DNA from: Cyanobacteria bacterium FACHB-63 | GTDB taxonomy: Bacteria > Cyanobacteriota > Cyanobacteriia > Leptolyngbyales > Leptolyngbyaceae | Direction of reading: 5' to 3' | NCBI GenBank assembly: GCA_014695255.1 | Contig: JACJNX010000061.1 | Coordinates: 62,001-126,000 of the forward strand | DNA: 64,000 nt | In this document: positions 1-9,178 of the stretch, one piece after another | Position numbering within the stretch: the stretch's first letter is position 1 | Layout of the letters: the number at the start of each line of letters is the position of its first letter | Notes under the pieces: model-generated | What the model saw: the letters and a program-made list of their open reading frames with translations, nothing else | Told to the model about the DNA's origin: nothing | Databases searched by the model: none | Program-made: the position numbers and the translations under genes

Positions 1-732
1 CAACAATCGATCAGTGCAGGCGCGTGGAAACTACTGTTCCAACAGGCAACACCCGATGATACTTACCGGATCAGAGTGTGGGCATGGACTGATCTCTGTA
101 TTTCCGTCAACCAAAAAACGCTCAGCGTCTCTGATCAAGAATTGAATTTTCTCATGACTGTGCAGGGTGGAGAGGGCATTACATTTCAGCGACTACAAGG
201 GCAGCCGCGCCTGATTCAGGAAACTACAAGCGCCAATGAAGCAGAGTCCGATCGCTCCATCGAAGTCACTGCGATCGCGCCACGGGAGGGACAGCGACAG
301 CCTGAATCAAGCCGCACAGTTGATGCAGCAGAATTGGGAACTGTGATTCGGGTGATGCCTTCTCAGACAGGAGCAATTGCCTTAGATGTGCCCCTGTGGG
401 TTGAGGGTACTGATCCGCAGGGTGCTCCGTTCACGCGATTGATTCGGCAGAGTTTGATTCAGCTTGAACCCCGATCGCAGTGGCGACAACGCCTTGTAGA
501 AGAAGCGGAACTTTTTTTCACGCCAGCCCAAATCCTGGGCGTAGAGCGAGAAGCGGGAGAAATTGTTCGCTTAAAGCTCCAACGCGGCGATCGCACTCGA
601 TGGGTTTCTATTGCCTCACCTTCTCTGAGAACTCAACTGGAGTGGATTTTGCAGCAATCTTGGTCTACTCAGGAATGCTTAGTTGGCATTACAGGAGATG
701 AAGTGTACGGACTCTATCGATCGCTGAAATAA
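1..732 (+). CDS. Hypothetical protein, 5' end outside window
   Basis: The frame is open from the first base (QQSISAGAWKLLF...) through to a TAA at 730-732, so the gene starts upstream. A GTG at 76 is in frame but sits in the middle of continuous coding sequence and is probably not the start. The visible 243 residues show no signal peptide, membrane segment or family motif I recognise; the middle is Glu/Ser/Arg-rich, possibly a linker between two folded parts. It lies 20 bases upstream of the next plus-strand gene, so the two are probably cotranscribed. I cannot assign a function. Confidence 0.75.
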   Translation, partial: QQSISAGAWKLLFQQATPDDTYRIRVWAWTDLCISVNQKTLSVSDQELNFLMTVQGGEGITFQRLQGQPRLIQETTSANEAESDRSIEVTAIAPREGQRQPESSRTVDAAELGTVIRVMPSQTGAIALDVPLWVEGTDPQGAPFTRLIRQSLIQLEPRSQWRQRLVEEAELFFTPAQILGVEREAGEIVRLKLQRGDRTRWVSIASPSLRTQLEWILQQSWSTQECLVGITGDEVYGLYRSLK

Positions 733-752
733 AACGTTCATGCTACTTTTGG

Positions 753-2654
753 ATGAAACCTATGTTAAAGAACGGCTCACTTACAGAATCAGACTGGATT
801 GCTTATCTTTCAGAAAATCTAAGTTCTTCGGATGCTGTTCCGACTGTCGAAGGCGATCGCCCGTCTTTGATTCGAGATCGAATTGCTGTCGATAGAATCT
901 CTCCGGTTCTAAGCAAACCGATTACTGAAGTTGTCACATCTCCCATTTCAGTCATACCTATCAAAGACCAGTTCCGTGAAGGAATGATCGATCGATCTGT
1001 GTTGACTGACTTAACGACAGCAAATCTAGCAAAGTCTAATTTAGCAATTCAAGCGAAGCCAGAGTGGACGGTGACGGCTCAGCAAGTCTATCGGCAGATT
1101 CCACCTGTTCCAATGCTTGGTGATCCGATCAAAGTCGGAAATTTCTGGCTCTGGGCTGATCCGCAAGCGGATACCATTGAGGTCAAATTACCGGAGCGAT
1201 TTGCTCAAATTGATCAACGCTATGTTAAGCCTTTACCAAAGCCAATCTTAATCGATCAGCGAATCAATCCCGTCGATCGCATCATTACCCGCCCAATACT
1301 TGCTGCTAATCTAACAACAAGAGTCGATCGAGTAACCGACGATCGAATAATCGACGATCGAGTCATTCTCAAGCGCCCTGATTTAATTGATGCACTTAGG
1401 GTTCAGCAAATTAGAGTTCCAGTTCGTCGTGCTTTTTTCACAACTGTTGCACCAGAAATCCAATCCTTTCGATTGATTGTGCAACAAGGTCAACCCGGAC
1501 AAGCCACTGTCGGCACAGCGTTATTAACTGTCAGTCTATACACTAAAGATTCAGCAGAACTCTTAGAAACACATCGATTAGAGTGGACAGATGCTTTGGC
1601 TCAGGCAGGATATGGTGCTCGGATCTGGAAGTTCTTGCCAGTTAATTTACAGCAACTACAGCCCTTTCTTGACATTGATGCTCAGCAGTTACGATCGCCC
1701 GTACAAGTTTCCACCAATGCAGGCGCAGGCACCGCAACCTTTTTGCTAGAACTTTCTGAGATTGGCACTCAGATTTGGAGACAAGCGCTAGAACGCCGTC
1801 AGCCTGAGCAAATCACCGGAATTGCAAGATTTACGGCTAAATTCTATGCTCGTACCGACGATCGTTTGCAAATTCGCGAACAAAACTTTTCTGCGACTTT
1901 AGCAACCCTACTGTCCAGTTGCGGTTCAGAACATATCGAAGTCCTCAATCCGACCTTAGCCCTAACGACTTCAATTCTTGCCCAGCGTCACGCCTTTGTA
2001 GACTCAACCACTGTGATTTGGGATGTCGATCCGGGTAAACACAGTTTTTCAGGCAGCGAAGATGGTGTTTTAACAGGTGTGATTTCAACAGACAATTTAG
2101 AAGGGGTACAGGTCAACTGGAAAGCACAAGTAAAGTATCGTTTCTCTAGCTGGTCAGTCGGAGTTCAGCAAGGAACACTGTCTTTGCGAAATTCGATCGC
2201 AATCATTAAACCCGGCTCAAATGAATGGATTCGAGAATACACGGTCTACACTGTGATGATGGCAAGCCCGACGCAAGTTGCAACAAATCTCATCGACTTT
2301 GAAGACCTCGAAGTAGAGGCAGTTCTAACCTTTAATGCTGACTATCTCACGCTGCCACTCGCTACAACGTTCAAACCCCGACATCTAGATGTCACAGAAA
2401 TTCCTTTCCCCCTCCAACCCGGACAGGAACCCAAACAAGTTGGAATTACAGTCGTAGTGCGCTCAAAATCTAGCGATCGCATCCTAGCCGCTCCGCCGCC
2501 CCGACTCTTGCCCCCTTCGTCCTCCTTGATCAATCTCAGGGTTTTCCGGGATGGAACGATCGAGGTAATCACAAACATCGATCCGATTTCAGAAAGCTCG
2601 ATCGATGGCGATCTATTCGACTTGGTTCGCAACTTCAAAGCATCCGCTACCTAA
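753..2654 (+). CDS. Hypothetical 633-aa protein with IDR-rich N-terminal third
   Basis: No family is recognised. The first ~215 residues are rich in Asp-Arg and Ile-Asp-Arg units because the DNA there is crowded with CGATCG; this part looks like a low-complexity linker. Residues ~220-620 look folded, with many alternating hydrophobic beta-type stretches and two similar parts (around 'FFTTVAPEIQSFRL' and 'TTVIWDVDPGKHSF'). No signal peptide or membrane segment is evident. It follows the partial gene by 20 bases and converges on the STAND ATPase pair, with a palindromic repeat between them. A structural or binding protein is possible, but this is a guess. Confidence 0.75.
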   Translation: MKPMLKNGSLTESDWIAYLSENLSSSDAVPTVEGDRPSLIRDRIAVDRISPVLSKPITEVVTSPISVIPIKDQFREGMIDRSVLTDLTTANLAKSNLAIQAKPEWTVTAQQVYRQIPPVPMLGDPIKVGNFWLWADPQADTIEVKLPERFAQIDQRYVKPLPKPILIDQRINPVDRIITRPILAANLTTRVDRVTDDRIIDDRVILKRPDLIDALRVQQIRVPVRRAFFTTVAPEIQSFRLIVQQGQPGQATVGTALLTVSLYTKDSAELLETHRLEWTDALAQAGYGARIWKFLPVNLQQLQPFLDIDAQQLRSPVQVSTNAGAGTATFLLELSEIGTQIWRQALERRQPEQITGIARFTAKFYARTDDRLQIREQNFSATLATLLSSCGSEHIEVLNPTLALTTSILAQRHAFVDSTTVIWDVDPGKHSFSGSEDGVLTGVISTDNLEGVQVNWKAQVKYRFSSWSVGVQQGTLSLRNSIAIIKPGSNEWIREYTVYTVMMASPTQVATNLIDFEDLEVEAVLTFNADYLTLPLATTFKPRHLDVTEIPFPLQPGQEPKQVGITVVVRSKSSDRILAAPPPRLLPPSSSLINLRVFRDGTIEVITNIDPISESSIDGDLFDLVRNFKASAT

Positions 2655-2711
2655 AAGGGCTTCGCTGCGATGCTGCATCCAGAGATCCTGCTACCTATCA
2701 GTCGCCCGTAA

Positions 2712-2754
2712 AGACGCGAACACCATAGGTGCAGCGAAGCACCGAATCGCGTCT
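2712..2754. repeat. Palindromic AGACGCGA...TCGCGTCT repeat between convergent genes
   Basis: AGACGCGA (2712-2719) pairs with TCGCGTCT (2747-2754), and an inner stem GGTGC/GCACC with an AGCGAA loop is nested inside. It lies between the 3' ends of two convergent genes, where such a hairpin could end transcription from both sides. The same outer arms recur at 40116-40135. Confidence 0.65.
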
Positions 2755-2766
2755 CGATTTCAAACC

Positions 2767-4710
2767 TTACCGCTTCTCGTCTTTATCCTGATGTGAAATC
2801 GTTGCACTCACCGAATCCACAAAATCAGTCACTGCCTGCACCAGTGGCTTGGGCAAGTGATTGCGGAACCATTGATACAGATACAGCAAGGTTAAACCAT
2901 TCACTTTCTTCTGAGTAAATAGCTCTTCTTGCAAATCATTCAAGTGTTCTAGAGCGCGATGTCTCACTTCTTTTGGAGCTTCTGCACTCACTTGAGCGCG
3001 GAGTTGCTTAAAGTTCTGCTGCAATGAAGAAAGATCCGATTGATCCGGAGAGAGTTCTGCCATTGAGGAGATATAGCTCCCATTCATGCTCGTAATCGGA
3101 AGCACTCTCAGACGTTCAACGAACTGTTCTTCCCGGCGAATCTGATCGAGCGATCGCTTCACTTGAGCATTGTCTGGCTCGATCGCATACGCTTCCTCAA
3201 GCTGCGCGATCGCTTCATTGTTGTCTCCTAAGTTGTGCAGTTCTTCAGCATAGTCATACAACGCTTCAACATAGTTATCTTGCACTCGCACCGCATCGAC
3301 TAGATAAGCTCTGCGATAATGCTTTAGAGCTTGGGGAAACTCCCGCAGTTCTATCAAGCTATCTGCAAGTTCAAACAATGCCTCAAAGTGATTTGGATTG
3401 TGTCTAAGGGCTTCATTCAACAAGCCAACAATCTTGGGCGTTGTGCCCCGACGACGCGCCACTTTTGCCGTTTCGTACAAGGTTTTTGCTTTGACATCTA
3501 GATCTTCCAGTTCGCGTAATTCACGGCGGATCGAATGACGTTGCAAGAGCCAACGGCGTACCAGTTCGATCGAGACTCGATAGGTTGCAACGCTAGGCGG
3601 CATCGAAGTGCGACGGACTCCCATACTAGAACGACTTCCAGTCGCCCGAAGGAATCGCCAATCAACTAAATTACTCACCCCATTGCGAATCGATTCAGTG
3701 AGTTCAACTCCGCACTCGCGTAAGAGTTCTAGCACCTCGACTTCGCTAAAATCTAAGCTTGAGATTTCAGGGTACTCTGCTTGACGAGCGCGAGGTACTT
3801 CCGCCGCCGCAGAAAATACCACTCGTTCCGGTAGGGGAATCCCTTCCCAAAACCAGCCCAAGCCGCCTTCTCCAAGCTCGATTGCTCGATCGATATTGGC
3901 TCTTACATCCGATCGCGTCACTCGCCAGCGATTTTCACTCCGAGCATGAGTGAACAGCGTAAAACAGATCACCTGAGTAAAGTAGGGATGCCCCGCAGAT
4001 AGCTCCAGAATGGCATCGATCGCGTCTAAGTCATACTCCAAAATCCCTTTTGCTGGAACTGTGACCAATTGTTCTGCACTTTGGCGATCGAGTAATCCCA
4101 CTTCCTGGTTTGGTGCTTCTCGGAACAAACTCAGCATTGCAGGTAAATCATCTAACTGCCGCCCAACCACCGGAATGAGATAGAGATGCGGATAGTTATA
4201 CACCCCGGCTTGCAGAAAGTGAAACAGGTTTCCCGCTGCTTGATCAACGGTTCGATTGTAAAGCGCGTCAAATTCGTCTAAGAGCAGCACGATATTCTCA
4301 ACGGCTAACTCTCGTCGCAAATCCGGGATAAACTGCCGCAAGAATAGACTTGGATCACGCTGAAACTCTTCGATCGTCGGGATTGCCATGTGTCCCTTCA
4401 GACAATCAAACTGCTGCACTGCATCCCGCGCTAACTCATAAACTACTTCACCGATCGATTTACGGCTATCTCCTTCAAGCGACAACGGCACAAACGCAAA
4501 CTGGGGCAGGTCAACCGATCGCGGAATTTGCGCCAAGACCGACGACTTGCCGATCCGTCGCTGTCCGTGCAGCAAGATCACCTGCGCTCCCTGGAGCAGA
4601 TTGTCTGTGATGAACTCAAATAAACGATCGCGCCCAAAAAAGCAGTTGGGTTCGGCGATCGGGCGGCCGATGATGTATGGATTTCTGCGTTGCTCGATCA
4701 AGTAGCTCAT
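2767..4710 (-). CDS. STAND/AAA-type ATPase with C-terminal TPR repeats
   Basis: A 647-residue P-loop ATPase. The N-terminus has NPYIIGRPI...FFGRD, a lead-in typical of signalling NTPases. Walker A is GQRRIGKS (residues 49-56) and Walker B is VLLLDEFDAL (141-150). A helical, winged-helix-like region follows, then TPR-like helices around residues 420-530 (for example NPNHFEALFELADSLIEL). Such proteins usually act as ATP-driven switches in signalling or defence; the partner here is unknown. It lies 31 bases downstream of a second, related ATPase on the same strand, so the two probably form an operon. No effector domain (TIR, nuclease, protease) is visible in this chain. Confidence 0.85.
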   Translation of the reverse strand: MSYLIEQRRNPYIIGRPIAEPNCFFGRDRLFEFITDNLLQGAQVILLHGQRRIGKSSVLAQIPRSVDLPQFAFVPLSLEGDSRKSIGEVVYELARDAVQQFDCLKGHMAIPTIEEFQRDPSLFLRQFIPDLRRELAVENIVLLLDEFDALYNRTVDQAAGNLFHFLQAGVYNYPHLYLIPVVGRQLDDLPAMLSLFREAPNQEVGLLDRQSAEQLVTVPAKGILEYDLDAIDAILELSAGHPYFTQVICFTLFTHARSENRWRVTRSDVRANIDRAIELGEGGLGWFWEGIPLPERVVFSAAAEVPRARQAEYPEISSLDFSEVEVLELLRECGVELTESIRNGVSNLVDWRFLRATGSRSSMGVRRTSMPPSVATYRVSIELVRRWLLQRHSIRRELRELEDLDVKAKTLYETAKVARRRGTTPKIVGLLNEALRHNPNHFEALFELADSLIELREFPQALKHYRRAYLVDAVRVQDNYVEALYDYAEELHNLGDNNEAIAQLEEAYAIEPDNAQVKRSLDQIRREEQFVERLRVLPITSMNGSYISSMAELSPDQSDLSSLQQNFKQLRAQVSAEAPKEVRHRALEHLNDLQEELFTQKKVNGLTLLYLYQWFRNHLPKPLVQAVTDFVDSVSATISHQDKDEKR

Positions 4711-4741
4711 ATCAGCAATTCGCTTAACCCGCTTTTGATTA

Positions 4742-6040
4742 TTACAAGATCAATCCCGTGGATAGGGCAGCGGTAATTTTTCCTAACCAGGTCAGAATGG
4801 TCGGCACCTCGTCTTTGTTTTCCCACAGCCAGCGAATCGCGTTTGTGACCGTTTCCGCTTGCCGACGGCTCATCAGATTGAGAAAGGTGCGCTGTCTCGC
4901 TTGCAGTGCTTCCTCGTCACTGTTTTCGATCTCTTTGATCACCCACCATTCCATCAGAGAAGACGCAAAGCGATAATGCTTTTTGCCTTCTTGCAATTGG
5001 CAGAGGACGATCCCACGTTCTTCGAGATCCCTTAATTCTCGCTCTTTTTGACTGAAGATTACATCCGTATCCCCCAAGTCATAGCGTTTCTTCAGTAACC
5101 GCCCTTTCAGTTGAGTCAGAGCGAGCAGCATCATTAAGCCTTGTTCGGTTTCACTGGAGAAGTTCCAGTTGTCCTCGAAGTAGTGTTCGGTAGCGCGACG
5201 AAATTCCGCGACAAAGACATTGGGATCGGGTAGGCGGTTGGCGCGAAATTCTCGAAATAAAAGGTAGCCTGCCACTTGCAGAAGAGTTGGACTGCCATCG
5301 GCAATGTCTCGAATGCCTTCTTTGATCGCAGGCGTGAGCGGCAATCCGCCTAAAAGTGCGGCTGCTTCTGTTTCACTAAACGGTTTGAGCGGCTGAAAGA
5401 GGTAATGGTTGTACCAGGGAGATTCATTCGGCTTGAGTCTAATCCCGGCTTCGTTCAGGCGACGCAGTGAGGTGACAATGCTGGCAAAATGCTGGCTTTC
5501 TTTTGAGTGGGAGGCAAGATTGCGACAATCATTGAGGAAGTCAGCCGTATCTTGTTCGCTGTAGTCCTCGGTCGGCTGAAGCGCAACATCATAATCATCA
5601 ATCAACAGCAGCAAAAATTTCTCTTTCTTGCCCAGCAGCCGCAGAATCGATCGCAGCGCATCTTTGCTTACTGTCTGTTGCGCCAGGTGGCGATCGACTT
5701 CGGTTTGAATCTCCGGCTCATCGGTCAGAGCATCTTTCAGAATTAGAAACACTTCCTGCCAGAAGTTTGCCGCCGTAAATGGCGTAACCCCCAAGCAACT
5801 GAGCAGCACAATCACCGCTTTTGTTGGGTCGTGCCCCCGAAATGCCCAAGTTTGCGGAGCCGCGATCATTTCGAGAAACGAGGTTTTGCCGATGCCAGAC
5901 CCGCCCCAAATTGCGAGATGCCCCCGACTGAAGATTTGATCGAATGCAGTTTCGATCTCATTTCCTCGCCCAATGAAGAACAACGGCGAGACGGGTTTAC
6001 CCGGCACATAAGGATTTCGCAGGAAAATAGATTCGGTCAT
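4742..6040 (-). CDS. STAND/AAA-type ATPase, companion of the TPR ATPase
   Basis: A 432-residue P-loop ATPase. The N-terminal NPYVPGKPV...FFIGRG matches the lead-in of its downstream neighbour. Walker A is GGSGIGKT (46-53) and Walker B is LLLLIDDYD (143-151). The C-terminal half is helical and contains a probable winged helix (residues ~300-360), but no TPR. It starts the minus-strand pair, and the neighbour begins 31 bases later. The two look like paralogues that could assemble together; this is inferred from their N-termini and spacing only. Confidence 0.85.
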   Translation of the reverse strand: MTESIFLRNPYVPGKPVSPLFFIGRGNEIETAFDQIFSRGHLAIWGGSGIGKTSFLEMIAAPQTWAFRGHDPTKAVIVLLSCLGVTPFTAANFWQEVFLILKDALTDEPEIQTEVDRHLAQQTVSKDALRSILRLLGKKEKFLLLLIDDYDVALQPTEDYSEQDTADFLNDCRNLASHSKESQHFASIVTSLRRLNEAGIRLKPNESPWYNHYLFQPLKPFSETEAAALLGGLPLTPAIKEGIRDIADGSPTLLQVAGYLLFREFRANRLPDPNVFVAEFRRATEHYFEDNWNFSSETEQGLMMLLALTQLKGRLLKKRYDLGDTDVIFSQKERELRDLEERGIVLCQLQEGKKHYRFASSLMEWWVIKEIENSDEEALQARQRTFLNLMSRRQAETVTNAIRWLWENKDEVPTILTWLGKITAALSTGLIL

Positions 6041-6099
6041 GGCAGCATCGTGAACAATCGTCTAGCTTGATCGTAGCGACGATCCCCAAAATCTGCGAC

Positions 6100-7056
6100 C
6101 TATACGTTAACCACTTCAACCAGGGGCTTCTCGATCGCTTTAATTCCTGCCAGATCGAGAATCTCTGGGATCAAGTCTTCGCGCTTAACTGCCATCATGT
6201 GAACGCCATCACATAGCTCTTTCGCTAGTTTCACCTGTTCAGCCGCGATCAGCATTCCTTCTCGGAGGGGATCAGCCGCTTTTTCTAAGCGATCGATAAT
6301 ATGCTCTGGAATATTCACACCCGGAACGGCGCGATTGATAAATCTGGCATTTTTCGCAGACTTCAATAAGAAGATTCCCGCCAGCACGGGCTTACCGCAA
6401 TTCGCGGCAATCTGGCTCATGAACTTTTCTAGGCGATCGAAATCAGTAATCAACTGACTTTGGAAAAACTGCGCACCGGCTTCGACTTTACGCTCAAACC
6501 GCTTCTGCAAGCCCGACCAACTGCCACACTGCGGATCAACTGCCGCACCAACGAATAAATCGGTTTCACCATCGGTTAGGGTGCGATCGTTCCAATCCAT
6601 TCCGCCATTCAGCTTGCCGATCATCTGCAACAATCGCACCGATTCAAGCTCAAACACCGCTTTTGCGTCCGGATGATCGCCTGCTTTGACCGGATCGCCT
6701 GTCAGCGCTAGCACATTCCGAATGCCCAACGCATGAGCACCGAGTAAATCCGCTTGTAACCCGATCGCGTTGCGATCGCGGCAAGCGACTTGATAAATCG
6801 GCTCAATGCCCTGCTGTAACAGAAGTGCTGCCGAAACCAGCGACGACATCCGCATCACTGCCCGACTGCCATCGGTAATATTCACGCTATGCACCCGCCC
6901 TCTCAGTACCTGCGCCATTTGCAGCATATGAGTCGGATCAGTGCCTTTCGGGGGCGCGACTTCTGCGGTGACGAGGAATTCGCCTTTGCGAGCGGCAGTG
7001 CGGAGAGCGGACAGGGGGGCGTGACCGAGGAAATTCGAGAATTGCGGATAGGGCAT
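6100..7056 (-). CDS. metF: Methylenetetrahydrofolate reductase
   Basis: Reduces 5,10-methylene- to 5-methyltetrahydrofolate, the methyl donor for methionine synthesis. The 318 residues match the family length. Visible family features are TAEVAPPKGTDP near the N-terminus (FAD-barrel strand with the catalytic Glu region), SVNITDGSR, and NVLALTGDP, the flavin-binding signature of this TIM-barrel family. The C-terminus includes GVHMMAV, also typical. The ATG at 7056 opens the frame. The gene stands alone between the ATPase pair and trpS on the same strand. Confidence 0.9.
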   Translation of the reverse strand: MPYPQFSNFLGHAPLSALRTAARKGEFLVTAEVAPPKGTDPTHMLQMAQVLRGRVHSVNITDGSRAVMRMSSLVSAALLLQQGIEPIYQVACRDRNAIGLQADLLGAHALGIRNVLALTGDPVKAGDHPDAKAVFELESVRLLQMIGKLNGGMDWNDRTLTDGETDLFVGAAVDPQCGSWSGLQKRFERKVEAGAQFFQSQLITDFDRLEKFMSQIAANCGKPVLAGIFLLKSAKNARFINRAVPGVNIPEHIIDRLEKAADPLREGMLIAAEQVKLAKELCDGVHMMAVKREDLIPEILDLAGIKAIEKPLVEVVNV

Positions 7057-7186
7057 GAGCGATCGTGGTGGGTGCGACTTCTTGATTTAGCGTATCGGGT
7101 AAGATTGAGGATTTTGAAGTCACTTGCCGAAACCTTTAGAAAAAGCAGCGAATTCAGAAGAGATTCGTAAAGTTACGGTTGATCTT

Positions 7187-8197
7187 CTAACCAGGTAGGG
7201 TGTACCCCATCGCTTTTTTCGCCTTGGTTAACGTTTGGTTCGCGACTTCGGAGGCTTTTTCTCGACCCGATCGCAGTACGGATTCAAGATAACCTTGGTC
7301 GGCTCGAATGGCGTGATATTTTTCCTGAATCGGCTTGAGGGCTGTGATCGTGGTTTCAGTCAGCAATGGCTTGAATTGACCCCAGCCCATATCTTGACAT
7401 TCGGCAGCAACTTCATCTTTTGTTTTACCCGACAACAGCAGATAAAGCGTCAGTAAATTGGTACATTCTGGACGCTGGGGATCACCAAAGGTTAAGCCAC
7501 GAACCGGATCAGTTTTACAGCGCTTGATTTTGTTTTGAATCACATCGGGCGGGTCGAGCAGATTAATCCGGCTCAGTTCCGATGGGTCAGATTTCGACAT
7601 CTTTTTTGTGCCGTCGGTCAAGCTCATGACTCGCGCACCATCAGCCCGAATGAGAGCATCAGGACGTTTGAGAACGGGAGCTTCGGGAGTCGTGAATTTA
7701 AAGTTGAAGCGATCGACCAAATCCCGCGTTAGTTCTAAATGCTGCTTTTGGTCTTCTCCGACGGGGACTTTATCGGGTTCGTACAGCAGAATATCCGATG
7801 CCATCAGAACCGGATAGGTGAGCAAGCCTGTGCCGACATCTTGACCCTGCTTGATCCGTTTTTCTTTGAATTGGATCATGTCTTCGAGCCAGTTGAGCGG
7901 CGTAATACAGCTCAATAACCAAGCAAACTCAGCATGAGCCGGGACGTGAGATTGGACAAAGATGGTGGTGTGTTCTAAGTTGAGTCCACAAGCGAGATAG
8001 AGTGCGGCAACTTCGTAGGTGTTTTCTGCCAGCGTCGCGCGATCGTGCGGTACGGTGATCGCGTGGAGGTCGGCAAGAAAGAAATAGTTGTCGTACTGGT
8101 CTTGTCCTTCGACCCAGTTGCGAATTGCGCCTAAATAGTTGCCGAGATGAAGATTTCCGGTGGTTTGAACGCCAGAAAGAACTCGCTGCTTAGTCAT
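7187..8197 (-). CDS. trpS: Tryptophanyl-tRNA synthetase
   Basis: Charges tRNA-Trp. A class I synthetase of 336 residues from the ATG at 8197; an in-frame TTG lies four codons upstream, but MTKQRVLSG is the usual N-terminus. The HIGH-equivalent is TGNLHLGNYLG near the N-terminus, and KMSKS appears in GTKKMSKSDPS around residue 200. LNWLEDMIQFKEK and the VPVGEDQKQHLELTRD tract are strongly characteristic of TrpRS. Confidence 0.96.
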   Translation of the reverse strand: MTKQRVLSGVQTTGNLHLGNYLGAIRNWVEGQDQYDNYFFLADLHAITVPHDRATLAENTYEVAALYLACGLNLEHTTIFVQSHVPAHAEFAWLLSCITPLNWLEDMIQFKEKRIKQGQDVGTGLLTYPVLMASDILLYEPDKVPVGEDQKQHLELTRDLVDRFNFKFTTPEAPVLKRPDALIRADGARVMSLTDGTKKMSKSDPSELSRINLLDPPDVIQNKIKRCKTDPVRGLTFGDPQRPECTNLLTLYLLLSGKTKDEVAAECQDMGWGQFKPLLTETTITALKPIQEKYHAIRADQGYLESVLRSGREKASEVANQTLTKAKKAMGYTLPG

Positions 8198-8253
8198 ACC
8201 GTTTGTCAAATCGCCTGTGATTTTCTCTTTTGCCCATCATAGATGAGAGGCGA

Positions 8254-8718
8254 CTATCTCGCTCTGCCGATTTGTCGAAAGAATTTTTGCACAGGAGCGC
8301 GAAATCCAGGGAGTAGAGGCGATGTGATCTCGTCTTGGGCTTTGTAATGCGACTTGCATAAGCGCAGCATTTTCGCGGCGATAGACCTCAATCTGCTGAA
8401 GTTCACGGCTGACGATCCAGTATTTCTCAACGCCCTGAGTAGAATAAAGTTTGAGTTTGGCTTCGCGATCGCGTCTTTCGTTGATTGCACCCGGAGACAG
8501 AACTTCGACGATGAGTTCAGGTGCAGCAAAATATTGCGGATAACAGATTGATGTCTAAGATGCGACGCTCTCGTCACAAATAATTCTCCATCAATGATTT
8601 CGTAGCGTTTCCATTCATCGTTGGAAAGCAGTTCAAGATCGGCAGTTGTCCAGCGAACGCGCTCAGGCAGAGATTCATGAGAATTCTCACAGCCTTTATT
8701 TTTCTTATTTTTGCGCAC
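8254..8718 (-). pseudogene. Decayed Uma2-family (DUF820) endonuclease-like gene
   Basis: The N-terminus (WTTADLELLSNDEWKRYEIIDGELFVT...RHQ) is a normal Uma2 start. After about residue 60 the Uma2 core continues in another frame: AAPELIVEVLSPGAINERRDRE and YWIVSRELQQIEVYR read in the alternative minus-strand frame between roughly 8530 and 8355. The original frame then resumes with YKAQDEITSPLLPGF near the C-terminus. A stretch of ~60 residues normally lying between RHQ and APELIVEV is also missing. So the gene has an internal deletion plus two frame changes that cancel out, leaving a 154-codon open frame with a scrambled middle. It is most likely inactive. Confidence 0.8.
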
Positions 8719-8842
8719 TTTTCGTTAACCTGAATTGGACGATCGTTAAGACGCTTTTAACAGGATTCATAGACATTAACAATTCTCCATTGTGCGAGTT
8801 GAGACGGTTTTGCAGGGACGCGCTAGTGTAAAAGAACAAGAT

Positions 8843-9178
8843 ATGGAGACAACGGTAAAAATGGCAACGAAACAGCAATTCAACACCTTTGAAGACCTAC
8901 TTTCTGGCTCGGAAATGCCAATTCTGGTAGACTTTTACGCGACTTGGTGCGGACCTTGCCAAATGATGTCTGGATTTCTTGATCTTGCGGCTGACAGCCT
9001 CAGAGATAAACTCAAAATTGTCAAAATCGACGTAGACAAATATCCCGAAATTGCTAGTCAATACGGAATCTCAGCCCTACCTACGATGGTTCTGTTCAAA
9101 GAAGCCAAACCTGTGGATACGATCGAGGGTGTCATCCGACCGCAGCAATTGATCGATCGCGTTCAGCCGTTTCTCTAA
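8843..9178 (+). CDS. Thioredoxin
   Basis: A small dithiol-disulfide oxidoreductase with the active site WCGPC in DFYATWCGPCQMM. Other thioredoxin-fold landmarks are VKIDVDKYPEIASQYGISALPTMVLF (with the cis-Pro before Thr) and the C-terminal helix. The frame is open further upstream to a GTG at 8792, but the ATG at 8843 or the one at 8861 gives the usual 105-111 residue length; I chose 8843. It lies alone on the plus strand, convergent with tamB, and the 3' ends overlap by 4 bases. Confidence 0.93.
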   Translation: METTVKMATKQQFNTFEDLLSGSEMPILVDFYATWCGPCQMMSGFLDLAADSLRDKLKIVKIDVDKYPEIASQYGISALPTMVLFKEAKPVDTIEGVIRPQQLIDRVQPFL

